A stretch of DNA of 22,723 bases from Macrocybe gigantea (taxonomy: Eukaryota; Basidiomycota; Agaricomycetes; Agaricales; Callistosporiaceae), in assembly GCA_011319805.1 (NCBI GenBank), contig SJRY01000243.1, positions 1 to 22,723 on the forward strand, read 5' to 3'. The position numbers and the translations under genes are program-made. The first letter of the stretch is position 1; every line of letters starts with the position of its first letter. Below are positions 1 through 9,723 of this stretch, piece after piece. Under the pieces are notes generated by a model. That model did not search any database and was not told the DNA's origin. It saw only the letters and a list, made by a program, of their open reading frames with translations.

Positions 1-202
1 GAGCTACAGCTTCACGGGCTCTATCCGAGGGACTGTCAAGTATAAGATAACCTAATATTCTCGCGTACGTCATTCGAGTGTCGTTGGACTGGGCTTTGGC
101 AGATTCCTCAAGATGTAGGATCTTCTGAATACGCTCTGCAGATAAGGTCCGAGTCCTGAAATCTCTCGGGAAGCTCTTGAGGTAACGCAATTGCGGTGTT
201 GT
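1..202 (-). CDS. Partial coding exon of unknown function at left edge
   Basis: Seen: one minus-strand frame is open from position 202 (just after a TGA at 203-205) to the window edge, about 67 codons. It reads as a charged helical stretch, with pieces such as LSAERIQKILHLEESAK and YARILGYLILDSPSDRA. The gene runs off the left end, so its 3' part is not visible. No initiator is evident near 202, so this would be an internal exon whose acceptor lies within roughly 130-205. I do not recognise the family. An open stretch of this length at an edge can occur by chance. The protein-like composition is the only support. Confidence 0.3.
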
Positions 203-329
203 TCATTGGTCGAGTTTCTCGCAGACGAACATGCCTTGGGTGTCTTGACTTCGATATGTTCCAAAGGTCAGGACATGTTTTATTTGGCCCTGGCAAACAA
301 CCTTCAACGTAGACATCAGCAAAATGTCC

Positions 330-870
330 TGTAAAATACATTAGAATACATTGCAATACATTGTCACCATTGTCCACATTGTATCCAATTTTATTAGGCT
401 AGTATACATTGCCTCACAAGGCAACAATTACTAGGCAATTTTGTATTAACATTGTATAGTAAACTTAAGATAGTAGACCTTGCAAGGATACTAGCAAAAT
501 TGTAAGACCATACAAGATTATCCCTACCATACAATGTTATCCAATTTTAGCTTGACCATACAAGATTATCTCTACCATACAATGTTATCCATTTTTAGCT
601 CAACCATACAATGTTATCCATTTTTATCCCTACCATACAATGTTATCCATTTTTAGCTCTACTATACAATGTATCCAATTTTATTTCTACCATACAAGAT
701 TGTTACAACTCTACATTGCAATACATTTCAATGGAAGAAAGCCTGGATTATGGGCTTTTTTTTTTATGCTGGCATTAGATTTCTTACAATCCCACATTGA
801 TCAGTACAAATGTATCATTGTCAATATTATATACATGCAATAAAAAAGGAAAGACAGCAAAGGAGCACAT
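330..870. other. AT-rich intergenic stretch
   Basis: The base composition changes sharply here to about two thirds A+T, against roughly half in the flanks. The left part repeats short words such as ACATTG and CAATACATT. The middle holds the tandem array listed separately. No coding frame on either strand looks like protein. It may be the remains of an AT-rich repeat or an insulating spacer between genes. Confidence 0.6.
505..705. repeat. Irregular tandem array, units about 19 and 29 bp
   Basis: About eight head-to-tail units each begin CCATACAA (or close variants). Short units read CCATACAAGATTATC plus a few bases. Long units read CCATACAATGTTATCCATTT plus TTAGCTC-like endings. Short and long units alternate at first, then long units follow each other. 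Unit sequence drifts along the array, as in an old minisatellite. Related single copies (CCAATTTTATTAGGC, near 385-400) lie just to the left. There are no unique spacers between identical repeats, so it is not a CRISPR array. Confidence 0.75.
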
Positions 871-1781
871 CAAGCATGGAGGAAGGGAGGGAAGAATACA
901 GACAAAGCCACCATCAATTCTTCTTTCGCGATGTCACCGCGCCTCTCTTTGCACGTCCTCGGCGTCGGCCTCGCACCACGGGCAATTCGCTGGTGGTCAT
1001 GTCGGCATTGGGGATGCAGGGCACCCTTGCGTATCGGTCGCTCTGCCGCGTCTGCACGCCCTTTTTGATATGCCGCATCCGCGAGTACTTGCGGCTGACC
1101 TTTTGGCGCCGCGAACACTTGGTGCCGGAGGCGGCACGTCGACGGGTTCTTGTTCCTGAGCGGAGAGGTCGCTCATAGGACTCGGGGGCATGTCGACATG
1201 TCGCCTTTCGGTGGCTCGGGTGCCTGCAGCATGTCGTCATCGAATTGGAGTCACGGGTCTTCATCCGATGGAGAATTGAGCCAGGGATCAGAGTTGGGAT
1301 CAAGGTTGGGTGCACGGTGGGGAGTGACGTTGCCTGTTGCTTCTGTGTAGATAGATTTCAGTCTAGTAAGGAATGATTATTGACACGAACCATTATTAGC
1401 TTCAGGGCTCTGCAGAGGCCCTTCTTGCTGAGGTTCGGGTCCTGTCCCCCTCACGGTATCTCCAGGAAGCAAGTCGTCCTGCACATTGTTGCCCTGGGGC
1501 GGAGGGATGTCAGGGCCATGATGACGACCCATTGAATACCTCTTCACTCCGGGATTGGGATGGGAGAGGGTCGGCACATCGGTTTTTGAGTTCCGGGCCT
1601 CGTCTGTCGCAGGGGGAGAGAGTACTCGACGCGTCTGCTGTACGAGGTCACAATTGTCGCAAGTTGGCCGCATTCTCGTCTCCAGAGGGATCCTGGAATC
1701 GTCGATTGGGCAGCGGATATTTTCTGTGGGACCTTGCCATCTGTGCCTTTCCCTGAGCAGTGCGCATTCAACAAGATGGAC
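843..1781. other. No confident gene; possible 3' end of the DUF6698 transcript
   Basis: Several short minus-strand frames are open here but none is convincing alone. A 38-nt GT-AG intron (about 1742-1779, acceptor CTGCTCAG) could join the end of the DUF6698 frame to either of two downstream frames. One stops near 1655; the other continues to a stop at 1377. A basic frame at 914-1315 (minus), rich in Arg and Lys at its end, could be a further exon or chance. The 38-nt intron is shorter than the others in this window, so the join is doubtful. I cannot say which reading is used. Confidence 0.25.
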
Positions 1782-3898
1782 TCAACATACCGGGTCCATG
1801 CGATTTTGTTGGTGGCGGCTTATCTGAATCGCCAGGCTCCTCGGCAAAGGAAGATGTCGGTTGTGGTTGTCGTAGCGTCGGGAGAGACGCCTGTGATAGT
1901 CTTCGTCTTCGTCTTCGTATTCATTGCATGGACCGTGGTTGCCATAGCCTCGATTGCCATGGTCTTCGTCGTCAGCGTCATCTTCGTCTTCATCTTCATC
2001 TTCGTCTTCGTTGTGTGGCGGCAGTGGGCTGGAGGTACGCCGGGACCGACGGGAGCTGCTCGCCGTGCTTGACGACAGCGGTCTGTGTGACCGTTTGTGT
2101 GCCGCGGCTTGATTTCCAGCTGTAGAGTATAATTGTCTTGGACTTCGTGAGATCTGGGTCTTGGACTCACCGCCGATCGGGCCACGCGGTGAGTTTACGA
2201 GCTCTTCTTGTTCCTGGAAAGCTAAGAGAAGAGCCGAGGCGCGCCTGCGCCTGCTTGCCGTTGAGCGCGAGTTGTTCCGCGGAGAATACCTGCCTATCAG
2301 GTCGTGTAACTCTGTAATAACAAGTCTTATCCAACAATGTGATATCATACCTGTTCCACCAGTCCAAGGTGTCTATACACCATTTCCATTGCCTGTTATT
2401 GAACAGGCTGAGCACCATTTCGTAAAATCGTGCATTCCCCCAAGTCGCTTCGTCCAGTCGCCAATCCTCTTGCTCGAGAGGAGATATCGCACCTAAAAAA
2501 AGAACTAGTAGCACTGCGCTGACACGATCAGGAGACTTACGTGCATTGCTGCATACGCGATGCTCGCTGGCGTCACCTCCTTCATCCTGTGTTTCTTCGC
2601 TTGACTTGAACGGTCCTGGTTCACCCGGGTGCTTCCTTCGACGCCGAAGATGGCGATGTGAACAAGTGTTTCCAGACCTGCAAGGGGCGGCAGTCCAATC
2701 AAAAATTGCGAGACCTGCAGATCACGTACGCGGACCAGAAGCAGACCTTTGCAAAGGCCATGCCCTATGTTGGCCATGTCGAAATTATCCCCGTTCTCTT
2801 CGTACATGAACGCGACAGGGTCCTGCAGATTCAGGAGGCTTCTGTCGTTGAGGAACCTGAGCATAGTGCTGGGTAATACCCTAATTAGTAGCATTTGAAC
2901 TTTGAAAAATAAAAAAACTTGCCTCTCTGGATCGGCATCGAATTCTTCGAGGCGATCGACCGGGCAAAGCAACCGCGCCAGGACTGGATGATGGAATCCG
3001 CGACGGCCCTCCTTTCTGTCGCCCGCGAGAATGGGGGGGTCTATTTGCTGACCCGGAATATCCCTGGCAACGAGGTCAATAAACGTGTCTTTGAGGCTCG
3101 ACGTATCTTCGCTGCGAGCCTGGCTTGCCGAGTTCTTCATCTGACGGAGCATGCAGTTAGTGCTAGTTTGGGTATATGTGCATATGATTACCTTGTCTGT
3201 CAAGTCCACCAGTCGATGCGGCTGTTCCATCAGTTTGCCCATGTAATCTTCGAAACCGCTGATTGACGCCCGCATGATCCCGTATATGCGCAACAATTCT
3301 TCGCGCTTTGCGTCTGGAGCTGGTGATCTGAAAGAGATGAGCGTAGAGTAACTGTACCGTCTCATGATCGCGCACGTACGAGGTCTCGTCATCCATGTCG
3401 GTCAGGAAGCCCGTGTTCCATAGCTCTGAAAAATCAATGAACGCGCTCTCGCTGCGCAAAATCCATTTTGCGATGTTATGGAAAGGCGTGTATTCCGTGT
3501 TTCTGTGTATAGAATATGTCAGCTTGCGAAAGCCACTGCTCGGCTGGATCTGAACCTCACCGGGTCCTTTTCTTGAACCATTCTTAAGCTCGGCGAGTAG
3601 ACCTGTTTCCGCCTGACTTTGTTGCCCTTCCTGGTCGCGGTTGCGCTCAGAGTCTCTTTCCGTTTCGGCTGATCTCCTGCGACGGGTTGCGCGACTTCGG
3701 GCTCGACTCTTGGGCTCGCCTGAGCGCCGCGGGGTTCCTGGAAGTGGCTGGGCATCGTGATGGTTCGAAGGAAATTGTGGGGAATTGGAAAAGCGTCTGG
3801 CACCAAAGTCGCGTTCTGCGAAGCATGTCAGCTGATAAGAAGCCTGCTGTCATCTGACTGTTGATGGGACTCCCTAAGCACGCCGCCTCTCTTAGCAT
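1782..3898 (-). CDS. DUF6698-family protein, eight exons, two frame breaks
   Basis: Family: DUF6698, a basidiomycete domain of unknown function. Recognised from ASQARSEDTSSLKD, GFHHPVLARLLCP, VWKHLFTSPSSA, VTPASIAYAA, RFYEMVLSLF and WWNR, in family order. Exons (minus): 3898-3859, 3815-3380, 3327-3192, 3140-2923, 2868-2730, 2677-2541, 2492-2351, 2289-1782. Intron phases agree across these joins; introns are 43-61 bp and the one at 3141-3191 has a CACTAAC branch site. The 2869-2922 intron is GC-AG. The tail is Arg/Ser-rich then strongly acidic (an ED run near 1962-2012), ending at TGA 1782-1784. Two places, about 2631-2641 and 2461-2480, need one extra base to keep family similarity in frame: a pseudogene or sequence errors. 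The start codon at 3898 is the least certain join, because its GTCAGA donor is weak. Confidence 0.7.
1901..2012. repeat. CTTCGT/CTTCAT trinucleotide tracts
   Basis: Two microsatellite tracts, about 1901-1917 and 1962-2012, are built from CTTCGT and CTTCAT steps. On the minus strand they encode runs of Asp and Glu in the acidic tail of the DUF6698 gene. Length is likely to vary between strains. Confidence 0.7.
2869..2922 (-). other. GC-AG intron in the DUF6698 gene
   Basis: The donor reads AG|GCAAGT, the textbook GC-type donor, and the acceptor reads ACCCAG. A TACTAAT branch site lies about 15 bases before the acceptor. Removing these 54 bases joins codons in phase 2 and keeps the exon arithmetic of the gene correct. 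The GT donor two codon bases further on (GTTTTT) would put the next exon out of frame. Confidence 0.75.
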
Positions 3899-3962
3899 GG
3901 AATATATTAGTCGACGTCTATTCTACGGTCGTGTATATCCAAGATCGATTGTACACTTATAA

Positions 3963-6472
3963 TCATTTAGTGCGGGTCCTTCGAGCTTCAGTATGCAAAT
4001 CCGTAACCAGACGATCGTTTTGGTCTTTTTGCTCTTTTGTTTCCCAACCCTGGCACATGTCGTCGTCGTCAACTCGATGAATTCCCCCGAAAGACTTTCT
4101 ACCCCGTTCTCATCTCGATTCATGACGGCGCATCGGATGATCGCCTTGCCGTCCTCGTAGCGATGATGGATACGGCGTACGTACTTGCCGCAGTGCTCGC
4201 CTCTTATCACTACCAGCAGACCGTTGTCGCGAGTCGGGTGAGGGTGCTTGACGGTCACCCATTCTGGCTCAAGGTGCTCCAAGGTCCGATAGAACTGGTG
4301 TCGCAACACCGGTCTCTGTTGACCGGACATGATCGACACCGTCAAGATCTTGCGGCTGTATCCACCGCCGTTTACTGTGGCTCGGATCGTTCGGCCCACA
4401 AGACGGGGATCCAGGAGCGGATGGTCGTTTGAAGCAGAGACGCGAGGATGTGCGGGTTCATCGCGAGGAGATGCCAGAGCGAACGGTGTCCAGGAGGATG
4501 GGTTCCAAGCCGGCGTCGCCAAGCCAAAGTCGGGCATGGGCGTTTGCCCTCCGATATTTGGAGTGCCTGCAGAGACGGCGGGAACAAGGCGTGAACTCGA
4601 CGGCTCAGGTTCTGAAATGTGATTGCGGGGGAAGAATCGAGGGTTTTTGTGAGGAGCGCAGGCAAATAACTTCATATGGTGTCTATTGAAAGCAAATCAA
4701 AGGAGATGTGCCACACAGTGCATCAAATACTTACAAGGCATCCACAACGTCATCATAATCAAAAGTCAAGGATTGGTAGGGCAGCTGCACTGTACTGTAA
4801 GAATTGAACGACGAGTTTGATGCCGCTTTGCGAAGCCTCATCGCAAAGAACGTCCTTGATCACCGCATGGTAGCCCTTCATCGCGTGCTTCTTCACGATG
4901 ACGACGATCCGGCCCTTCCACGGAATATAATCTCGGGCGATCTCTGCAGTCTCTGGCTCCGTCGGCGTCGCCAAAGAATGCTCCGATGGTACAATCTTGA
5001 GCCAGTTGACGTGGACTTGAAATGTCTGGGCATGGTGTTAGACAAGGCGATATGCTGTGAAATCTGTACACTGACCTCGAAATGCTGCTCCAGAAACGCC
5101 TTTGCAAGATCATTGGGCTGCTCGACGAGGTCGGCGCTGGTCTCAACCACACCCGTTACCCAAGCCTTTTGTCCTTGTCTCGGCCCGCCGGTCACTTGGA
5201 CGAAATCTCCGGGTACGATGACCTTTCGCAGCTCGCGCCACGGAACACTGATTAAGCCTTCGTCTTCAGACAAATTGACCTCGACGCCGTTTTGGGAAAG
5301 GGAGCGGATGATGCCCTGCTTCTCGGATGAGGTTACGTAGACCTTCTCCTGCTCTTCGAACTTCCATTCCACGGGGCATATGAATCCAGCAGCTTGGATA
5401 GCTGGATGCTTGCTCATTTGAAATATCGTGAAAGTCTCCGTTGACAAGAAGACACCGCTTCGAGAGACCGAGTGAAGGTCGAACGGCTTCTTCAGCAGGC
5501 CGTGCTTAAACATCATTCGCCCAAACTTGAATGTATGCTCGTCTATGCGCGTCGGTTGAACGCGAAAGTCCCTCGGGATCGTCAGCGGGTCGAAAAGTCG
5601 AGCAAGAGGGGGGACTGTCGACCTCTTCCGCTTTTTCAACGAAGGGACGCGTGAAAGTCAAGGCGGGGGATCAACAATACGCTGACCCCAATCCAGTGTT
5701 CAAACTTGCAGATCAACCCCACGTCGCCCTTGTACGGCCCTTTTAGAATTCGCACCCAAGACCCCACCGAAGGTATATCGCTAGGCTCCACAACCGTTAG
5801 CGTCTGCTGCCAGTCCTTCACATCGATCCAGGTCCGTGGAATGTCTTGGTCACCGCGGCGAATCCCCGGAGTGATTTTAAGCAGATTGACCAGCACCTGG
5901 TTCATCGTTGCTTCCAAGTAGATCCAACCGCGGAGGTAGGCACGACAAAAGGCCGAACGCAACTCGTGCTCGGGCTGAGCAGCCTTCATCAGCAACATCA
6001 ACGCCTCCTCCTCGATCCCGACCTATTAAAGTCCTTAGCAGTGACTGAAGATGGTTGAAAAGTTACTCACGCAGCAGGGAACTCGCCACAGGGGTAGTCA
6101 CCATCAAGGACCATACTTTCCAAGGGCAGATCGATGACCGTCTCTCCATCATGGGGTTGAGACCTCGACGAGTCCTGACGTCAGCGCGCACGCTGGAGAA
6201 TCTTGGATAGGAAGGTGTCAAGATCGTCGCCACTGCCGTCGTCGATGCCAATAGAATCCTGAGTCGTCGCAAAGCCAGTCTGCGGACCCTCTTCAGTTTG
6301 TTCATTATCATCAATAAAGTCATCTGAGGAATGGTTAGATAGGTAACCGGTGTCGCATTCAGGCATTGATCGTACCAAGTAAGTCATCCTGCTCCTCCTC
6401 GCTGCTCTGGTCGTCCACCTCCGCCTCGATATCGATGAACCGTCGAGCCGCCTCTGAAACCTGTCGGGGCAT
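3963..6472 (-). pseudogene. Spt5-like NGN/KOW protein, copy 1 (decayed)
   Basis: This is a paralogue of the gene at 16156-18661, with the same intron positions. Exons (minus): 6472-6376, 6323-6071, 6022-5072, 5015-4735, 4682-3963. In order it holds an acidic N-terminus starting MPRQVSEAA, an NGN domain (AAQPEHELRSAF, GWIYLEATMNQ), a KOW (GPYKGDVGLI), further KOW segments, an Spt5 tail-like motif TPAWNPSSWTP, and a last KOW (GKYVRRIHHRYED). Breaks against copy 2: a TGA at 6181-6183 in exon 3; one base short at about 6091-6094 (C run) and about 5631-5641; two short (or one extra) near 4776-4785; one short near 4058-4072. The stop homologous to copy 2 is 3963-3965. Spt5 normally binds Spt4 and RNA polymerase II in the nucleus as an elongation factor; here function is probably lost. 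Confidence 0.85.
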
Positions 6473-6707
6473 GGCGTTTAGGTTTCGGGTCGAGGAGGCT
6501 GAGAACGATGATCAGCACTTATTCGATGACGTTTGTGTAGACAGCCATGGTGAGCCTCTAGCATTTCATAATGACAAGTTTCTTTTTTTTTTTTTGGCCT
6601 TAATGTCGTTGTGTTCACCCATTCATTTTATTGTTCTAGTCTACTATATATTCTACTGACTACACAAAAATCTAGGGACTTACCGAGAGGGGCCGACCAG
6701 CAGCAAG
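6473..6707 (-). promoter_or_regulatory. Spliced non-coding leader of Spt5-like copy 1
   Basis: A strong donor (CTCTCG|GTAAGT, intron base one at 6683) and an acceptor (GTTCTCAG at 6499) define a 185-bp leader intron. The same donor and acceptor occur at the same place in copy 2, where the intron is 187 bp. The stretch from acceptor to ATG is 26 bases here and 28 in copy 2, so an upstream frame could not be kept in both. The leader exon is therefore read as 5' UTR. It begins within or beyond the hairpin. Confidence 0.6.
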
Positions 6708-6915
6708 GTCGATGGTAGTGGTAACGGGGCAGGAGCGAAAGCGTGGGAATGCGGACTTGTGCGAATTGATCACCCCATGGGAAGTTGAAACCTCGGGTAA
6801 CCGGCCGGTTACCGGTTACCGGTTACCCGAGGTTTCAACTTCCCATGGGGTGATCAATTCGCACAAGTCCACATTCCCACGCTTTCGCTCCTGCCCCGTT
6901 ACCACTACCATCGAC
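6708..6915. repeat. Long hairpin 1: 97-bp arms, 14-bp loop
   Basis: The left arm 6708-6804 pairs with 6819-6915 at 96 of 97 positions; the only mismatch is C6752 against A6871. The arms end GTCGATGG and CCATCGAC. The centre is made of CCGGTTA heptamers, so the loop itself can slip. No target-site duplication was seen at the edges. It lies 236 bp upstream of the start codon of Spt5-like copy 1, and its homologue has the same position beside copy 2. If transcription starts beyond it, the RNA would fold into a nearly perfect duplex. Confidence 0.95.
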
Positions 6916-7105
6916 GACGTTGGCCTCCGTAGTAGACGTACATAGTCCATAGATACATCGTAGACTATAGATACAGTTGTAGAATAAAATCAATTTGAAA
7001 GAATATATCAAACGGATACGTGGAGGAGGGAAACAAAAGAAAAAAACACAAGTCCGTACTGTAATGAATTATTAGTGTAGGATACGCTATTGACAGGGAC
7101 TTATA

Positions 7106-7465
7106 GTGAGCAATACCGCGAGCGCCAATACGATATCCGACATGGAAACCCTGTTGGCGACTGTTCGGGAATTGGATGAGGAGACGTTGATACGCAGTGG
7201 GAACAGAGTTATCTTGGCCATGCAACGACGCCTCAACGAATTGATGTACGTCCTTGCCACCGTGTTTCTCTCACTGAAGAGCGTGTTAGGGTCGTTAATG
7301 ACATTTTAAACGACGAAATTCGCAATCGCCTGCCGTCCGCGACAAAGTCCTCGCCTGATCCTCCCATCGTAATTCCTGACGACGTACAAGTACCTGAATT
7401 TCCGATTCTCAAGATTGTCACTCGTGGGGGTCGTCGATTGGTGTGTCGGGTACCTCCAAGAGATT
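7106..7465 (+). pseudogene. Coding-like fragments of unknown kind
   Basis: Two stretches read like protein. The first, 7106-7249, starts with ATG and looks helical (METLLATVRELDEETL, VILAMQRRLNEL), reaching a GTACGT donor. The second, 7282-7465, is in another frame (RVRVVNDILNDEIRNRLP, then VTRGGRRLVCRVPPRD) and ends at TGA. The obvious intron with an acceptor near 7280 joins them out of phase by one base, so this is either broken or spliced in a way I cannot see. I do not recognise the family. It lies between hairpin 1 and the Plavaka gene on the same strand as the latter. Confidence 0.35.
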
Positions 7466-7810
7466 GATCCCACCCATTGCCTGGTCCCTCAAGTTTCCTG
7501 CCGAGTTCTGTGCTGCCAATTGCTTTCGCTGTTGTTGTGCTGTCGCCGAATCAATGTACTATTTGCTTGTAATCAAGGCCCAATAATTGACGATCCCTCC
7601 TCCGCGACGAGACTCTGATGCTATCTACGATGTAATTAGCCCGCCTACATAGCAATAATACCGATTTATCCGCATCCGGGCCTGGGGCCCGCCCCAGGCC
7701 TGAGGTCCCACGTGATTCTACGATGACAGCTTCGATGCCTTCTCGCTGTATGCGCTGCCTTCGTTGACCTATCCCCCATCGGAATGCGCTGGTGGATCCC
7801 TGTCCTGCTC
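7466..7810. other. Non-coding stretch with a short perfect palindrome
   Basis: Nothing protein-like is evident on either strand. The only distinct structure is a 22-bp GC-rich inverted repeat at 7679-7700 (arms GGCCTGGGGC and GCCCCAGGCC, two-base centre). It precedes the Plavaka start codon and may belong to the 5' end of that element or its promoter. No terminal repeat of the element could be identified. Confidence 0.5.
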
Positions 7811-9723
7811 ATGGTGGCTTTCGTCTGTCAGTCGTGCCGTTTAGAATGCAAGAGCAGTCAGGGTTTATCCCTTCATCGCAAAAAATGCAAGCTCGCAAGA
7901 AGTGAGGCGGCCGCCTTGGTTATTGAAAGAGCCAAGCGCGTCAAAGAGAAAAGGGAGGAAAGGAAGGAAAAACTGTTGAGGATACATCAACCGTCTCCAC
8001 CAGTGGAACCATCGGTACGTGATCATTAAAGTAAACATCGTGCCAGCTAACTAGAGGACAGGTTGCAGAAGTGCCAGACTTGGTCGAAAACATGGAGGTC
8101 GACGAAGAACCCGAACCCCAGCCCGCACACGTCAAAGAAGGATTCATGCCTCCTCCTACCAGGTCCGGTAGGAAGCGAACCTTTCCTCGCCGGTATCATG
8201 ATTTCATGCCTCACCGTGTACACCTGCCGCACATGCCTCCTCCACTGAGACCGAAGGAGCCCGAACCCATCGAGGAGGAAGAAGACACTTCACCTCCATC
8301 ACCATCCCCCCTCCTCCGAATCCGATCGAATTTCAGACAGAGCCCAATGAATTTGGCGTCTATCGAGTCTATACCACGTATCCATCCGGTGATCCCGAAG
8401 CTGACCAACAGCTAAACGACCTCTACGATGTCCCCCGTCCCTCTATTAGCCAGCCCGATACTGTCCACTCAAAGTGGGTCATGCCCTTCTTGATCACACG
8501 CTGGTGGGCTGAAGACATCTTTGCTCCCTTTCGCAACGCGTCGGTCTTTCGGTTTATTCGTTGGTTCTGTACTGGATCGGGGCAAAAATCGATTGAAGAA
8601 GCGGATCGACTGGTTCATGATGTCATCCTGGCGCCCGACTTTGAGATGGCTGGTTTCGCCTCCAATTTCAGCACGAAACGCGAACTGGATCGCATGGACA
8701 AATTCATGGACGATCCTTCGCTTTATCAAGGAAGTCCATTCAAGAAATCGTCGGTCAAGGTTCGTTTGCCCGTCGAAGGTTCGAAAAATGCCAGCGAAGA
8801 CGAAGCCCCAACTTTCGAAGTCCATGGAGTCTGGCATCAGAGCCTGATGGGTGTCATCAAATCCGCATTTGAATCACCAGCAGCCAAGACATTTCATTAC
8901 ACACCCTTCAAGGAATTTTGGAAGTCATCGCCTGAAAACCGCGCCCGAGCGAATACTCAGCGAAGTCTACAACTCGGACGCTTTCATCGCCGAGCACGAG
9001 AAGATACAGATGCAACCACGCGAACCTGGCTGTACTTTAGAGACAGCCGTGGCCGCGATCATGCTCTGGTCCGATTCGACTCATCTCACCAACTTTGGTA
9101 CCGCATCGCTCTGGCCCATCTACGCGTTATTCGGCAATCAGTCAAAGTACAGTCGTTCAAAGCCTACGACTTTCTCCGTCGAACATGTCGCATATATCCC
9201 TCAGGTAAGATCTCCTGATTGAATGTGATCGGTCTTGTTAAATTTGTTCTATTGCAGCTACCAGATACTGTTCAAGACATATACATGAAGCTCGGGAAGC
9301 AAGCTGCGGCATCAGCTGCAACCCTTGCCCACCTTCGCCGCGAACTCATGCATGCCATATGGGAGCTACTGCTCGACGAGGACTTCATGCATGCCTACGT
9401 GCACGGAATCGTCGTCAAGTGCGCCGACGGCATTACAAGGCGGTTGTTCCCCAGATTCTTCACCTACTCGGCCGATTATAAAGAAAAGTAAGTATATTCA
9501 AAAGTCCTGTGCAAACAGTCATTGACACGACATCAGAGTTCTTTTGGCCACCATCCGGTCGATGGCGGCCTGCCCCTGCCCTCGCTGCTTCATCCCAAAG
9601 AAGAATATCCCGCTGATGGGGACCAAACTGGACGCACGTCGCCGCGAGAAGATCAGAGTCGACGATGAGCATCGCCGAGGTGCAATAGATACCGCGCGTC
9701 GATTTATATACCAATTGGGACGG
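7811..9723 (+). pseudogene. Plavaka-type transposase, 5' part, cut by an LTR
   Basis: Plavaka transposases (CACTA-related DNA transposons common in mushrooms) open with a C2H2 finger, seen here as CQSCRLECKSSQGLSLHRKKC-like spacing. Next come an acidic, Pro-rich linker and the conserved core: FAPFRNASVFRFIRWF, RLVHDVILAPDF, IMLWSDSTHLTNFGTASLWP, RRLFPRFFTYSADY, CPCPRCF and MGTKLDARRRE. Introns are 8015-8061, 9205-9257 and 9489-9537. The frame is one base short at a C6 run near 8306-8312, and one extra (or two missing) near 8935-8945. Similarity stops exactly where the LTR begins at 9724; the LTR's first bases supply the TGA. The C-terminal half of the transposase is absent from the window. 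Start chosen at the ATG of 7811, just before the finger. Confidence 0.85.

Noticed and set aside
505..705. CRISPR-like array
   Set aside because: Units are tandem and drift in sequence and length, without unique spacers; the genome is eukaryotic.
1782..2185. Alternative tail frame rich in Thr-Lys repeats for the DUF6698 gene
   Set aside because: It needs a weaker splice choice. The CAG acceptor at 2290 gives a frame open for about 500 bases with a normal acidic tail.
2919..3266. Plus-strand frame opposite the DUF6698 core
   Set aside because: The minus strand there carries clear family motifs with consistent splice phases.
6708..6915. Hairpin as an ordinary MITE
   Set aside because: No target-site duplication or unpaired interior is visible, and the same structure has the same place beside both Spt5-like genes. 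Independent insertions would not do that. The idea is not excluded for the origin of the ancestral hairpin.
6712..6945. Plus-strand frame through hairpin 1 as a gene
   Set aside because: An inverted repeat reads open on both strands by symmetry; the similar reading at hairpin 2 reflects DNA homology of the arms, and the interior does not align.
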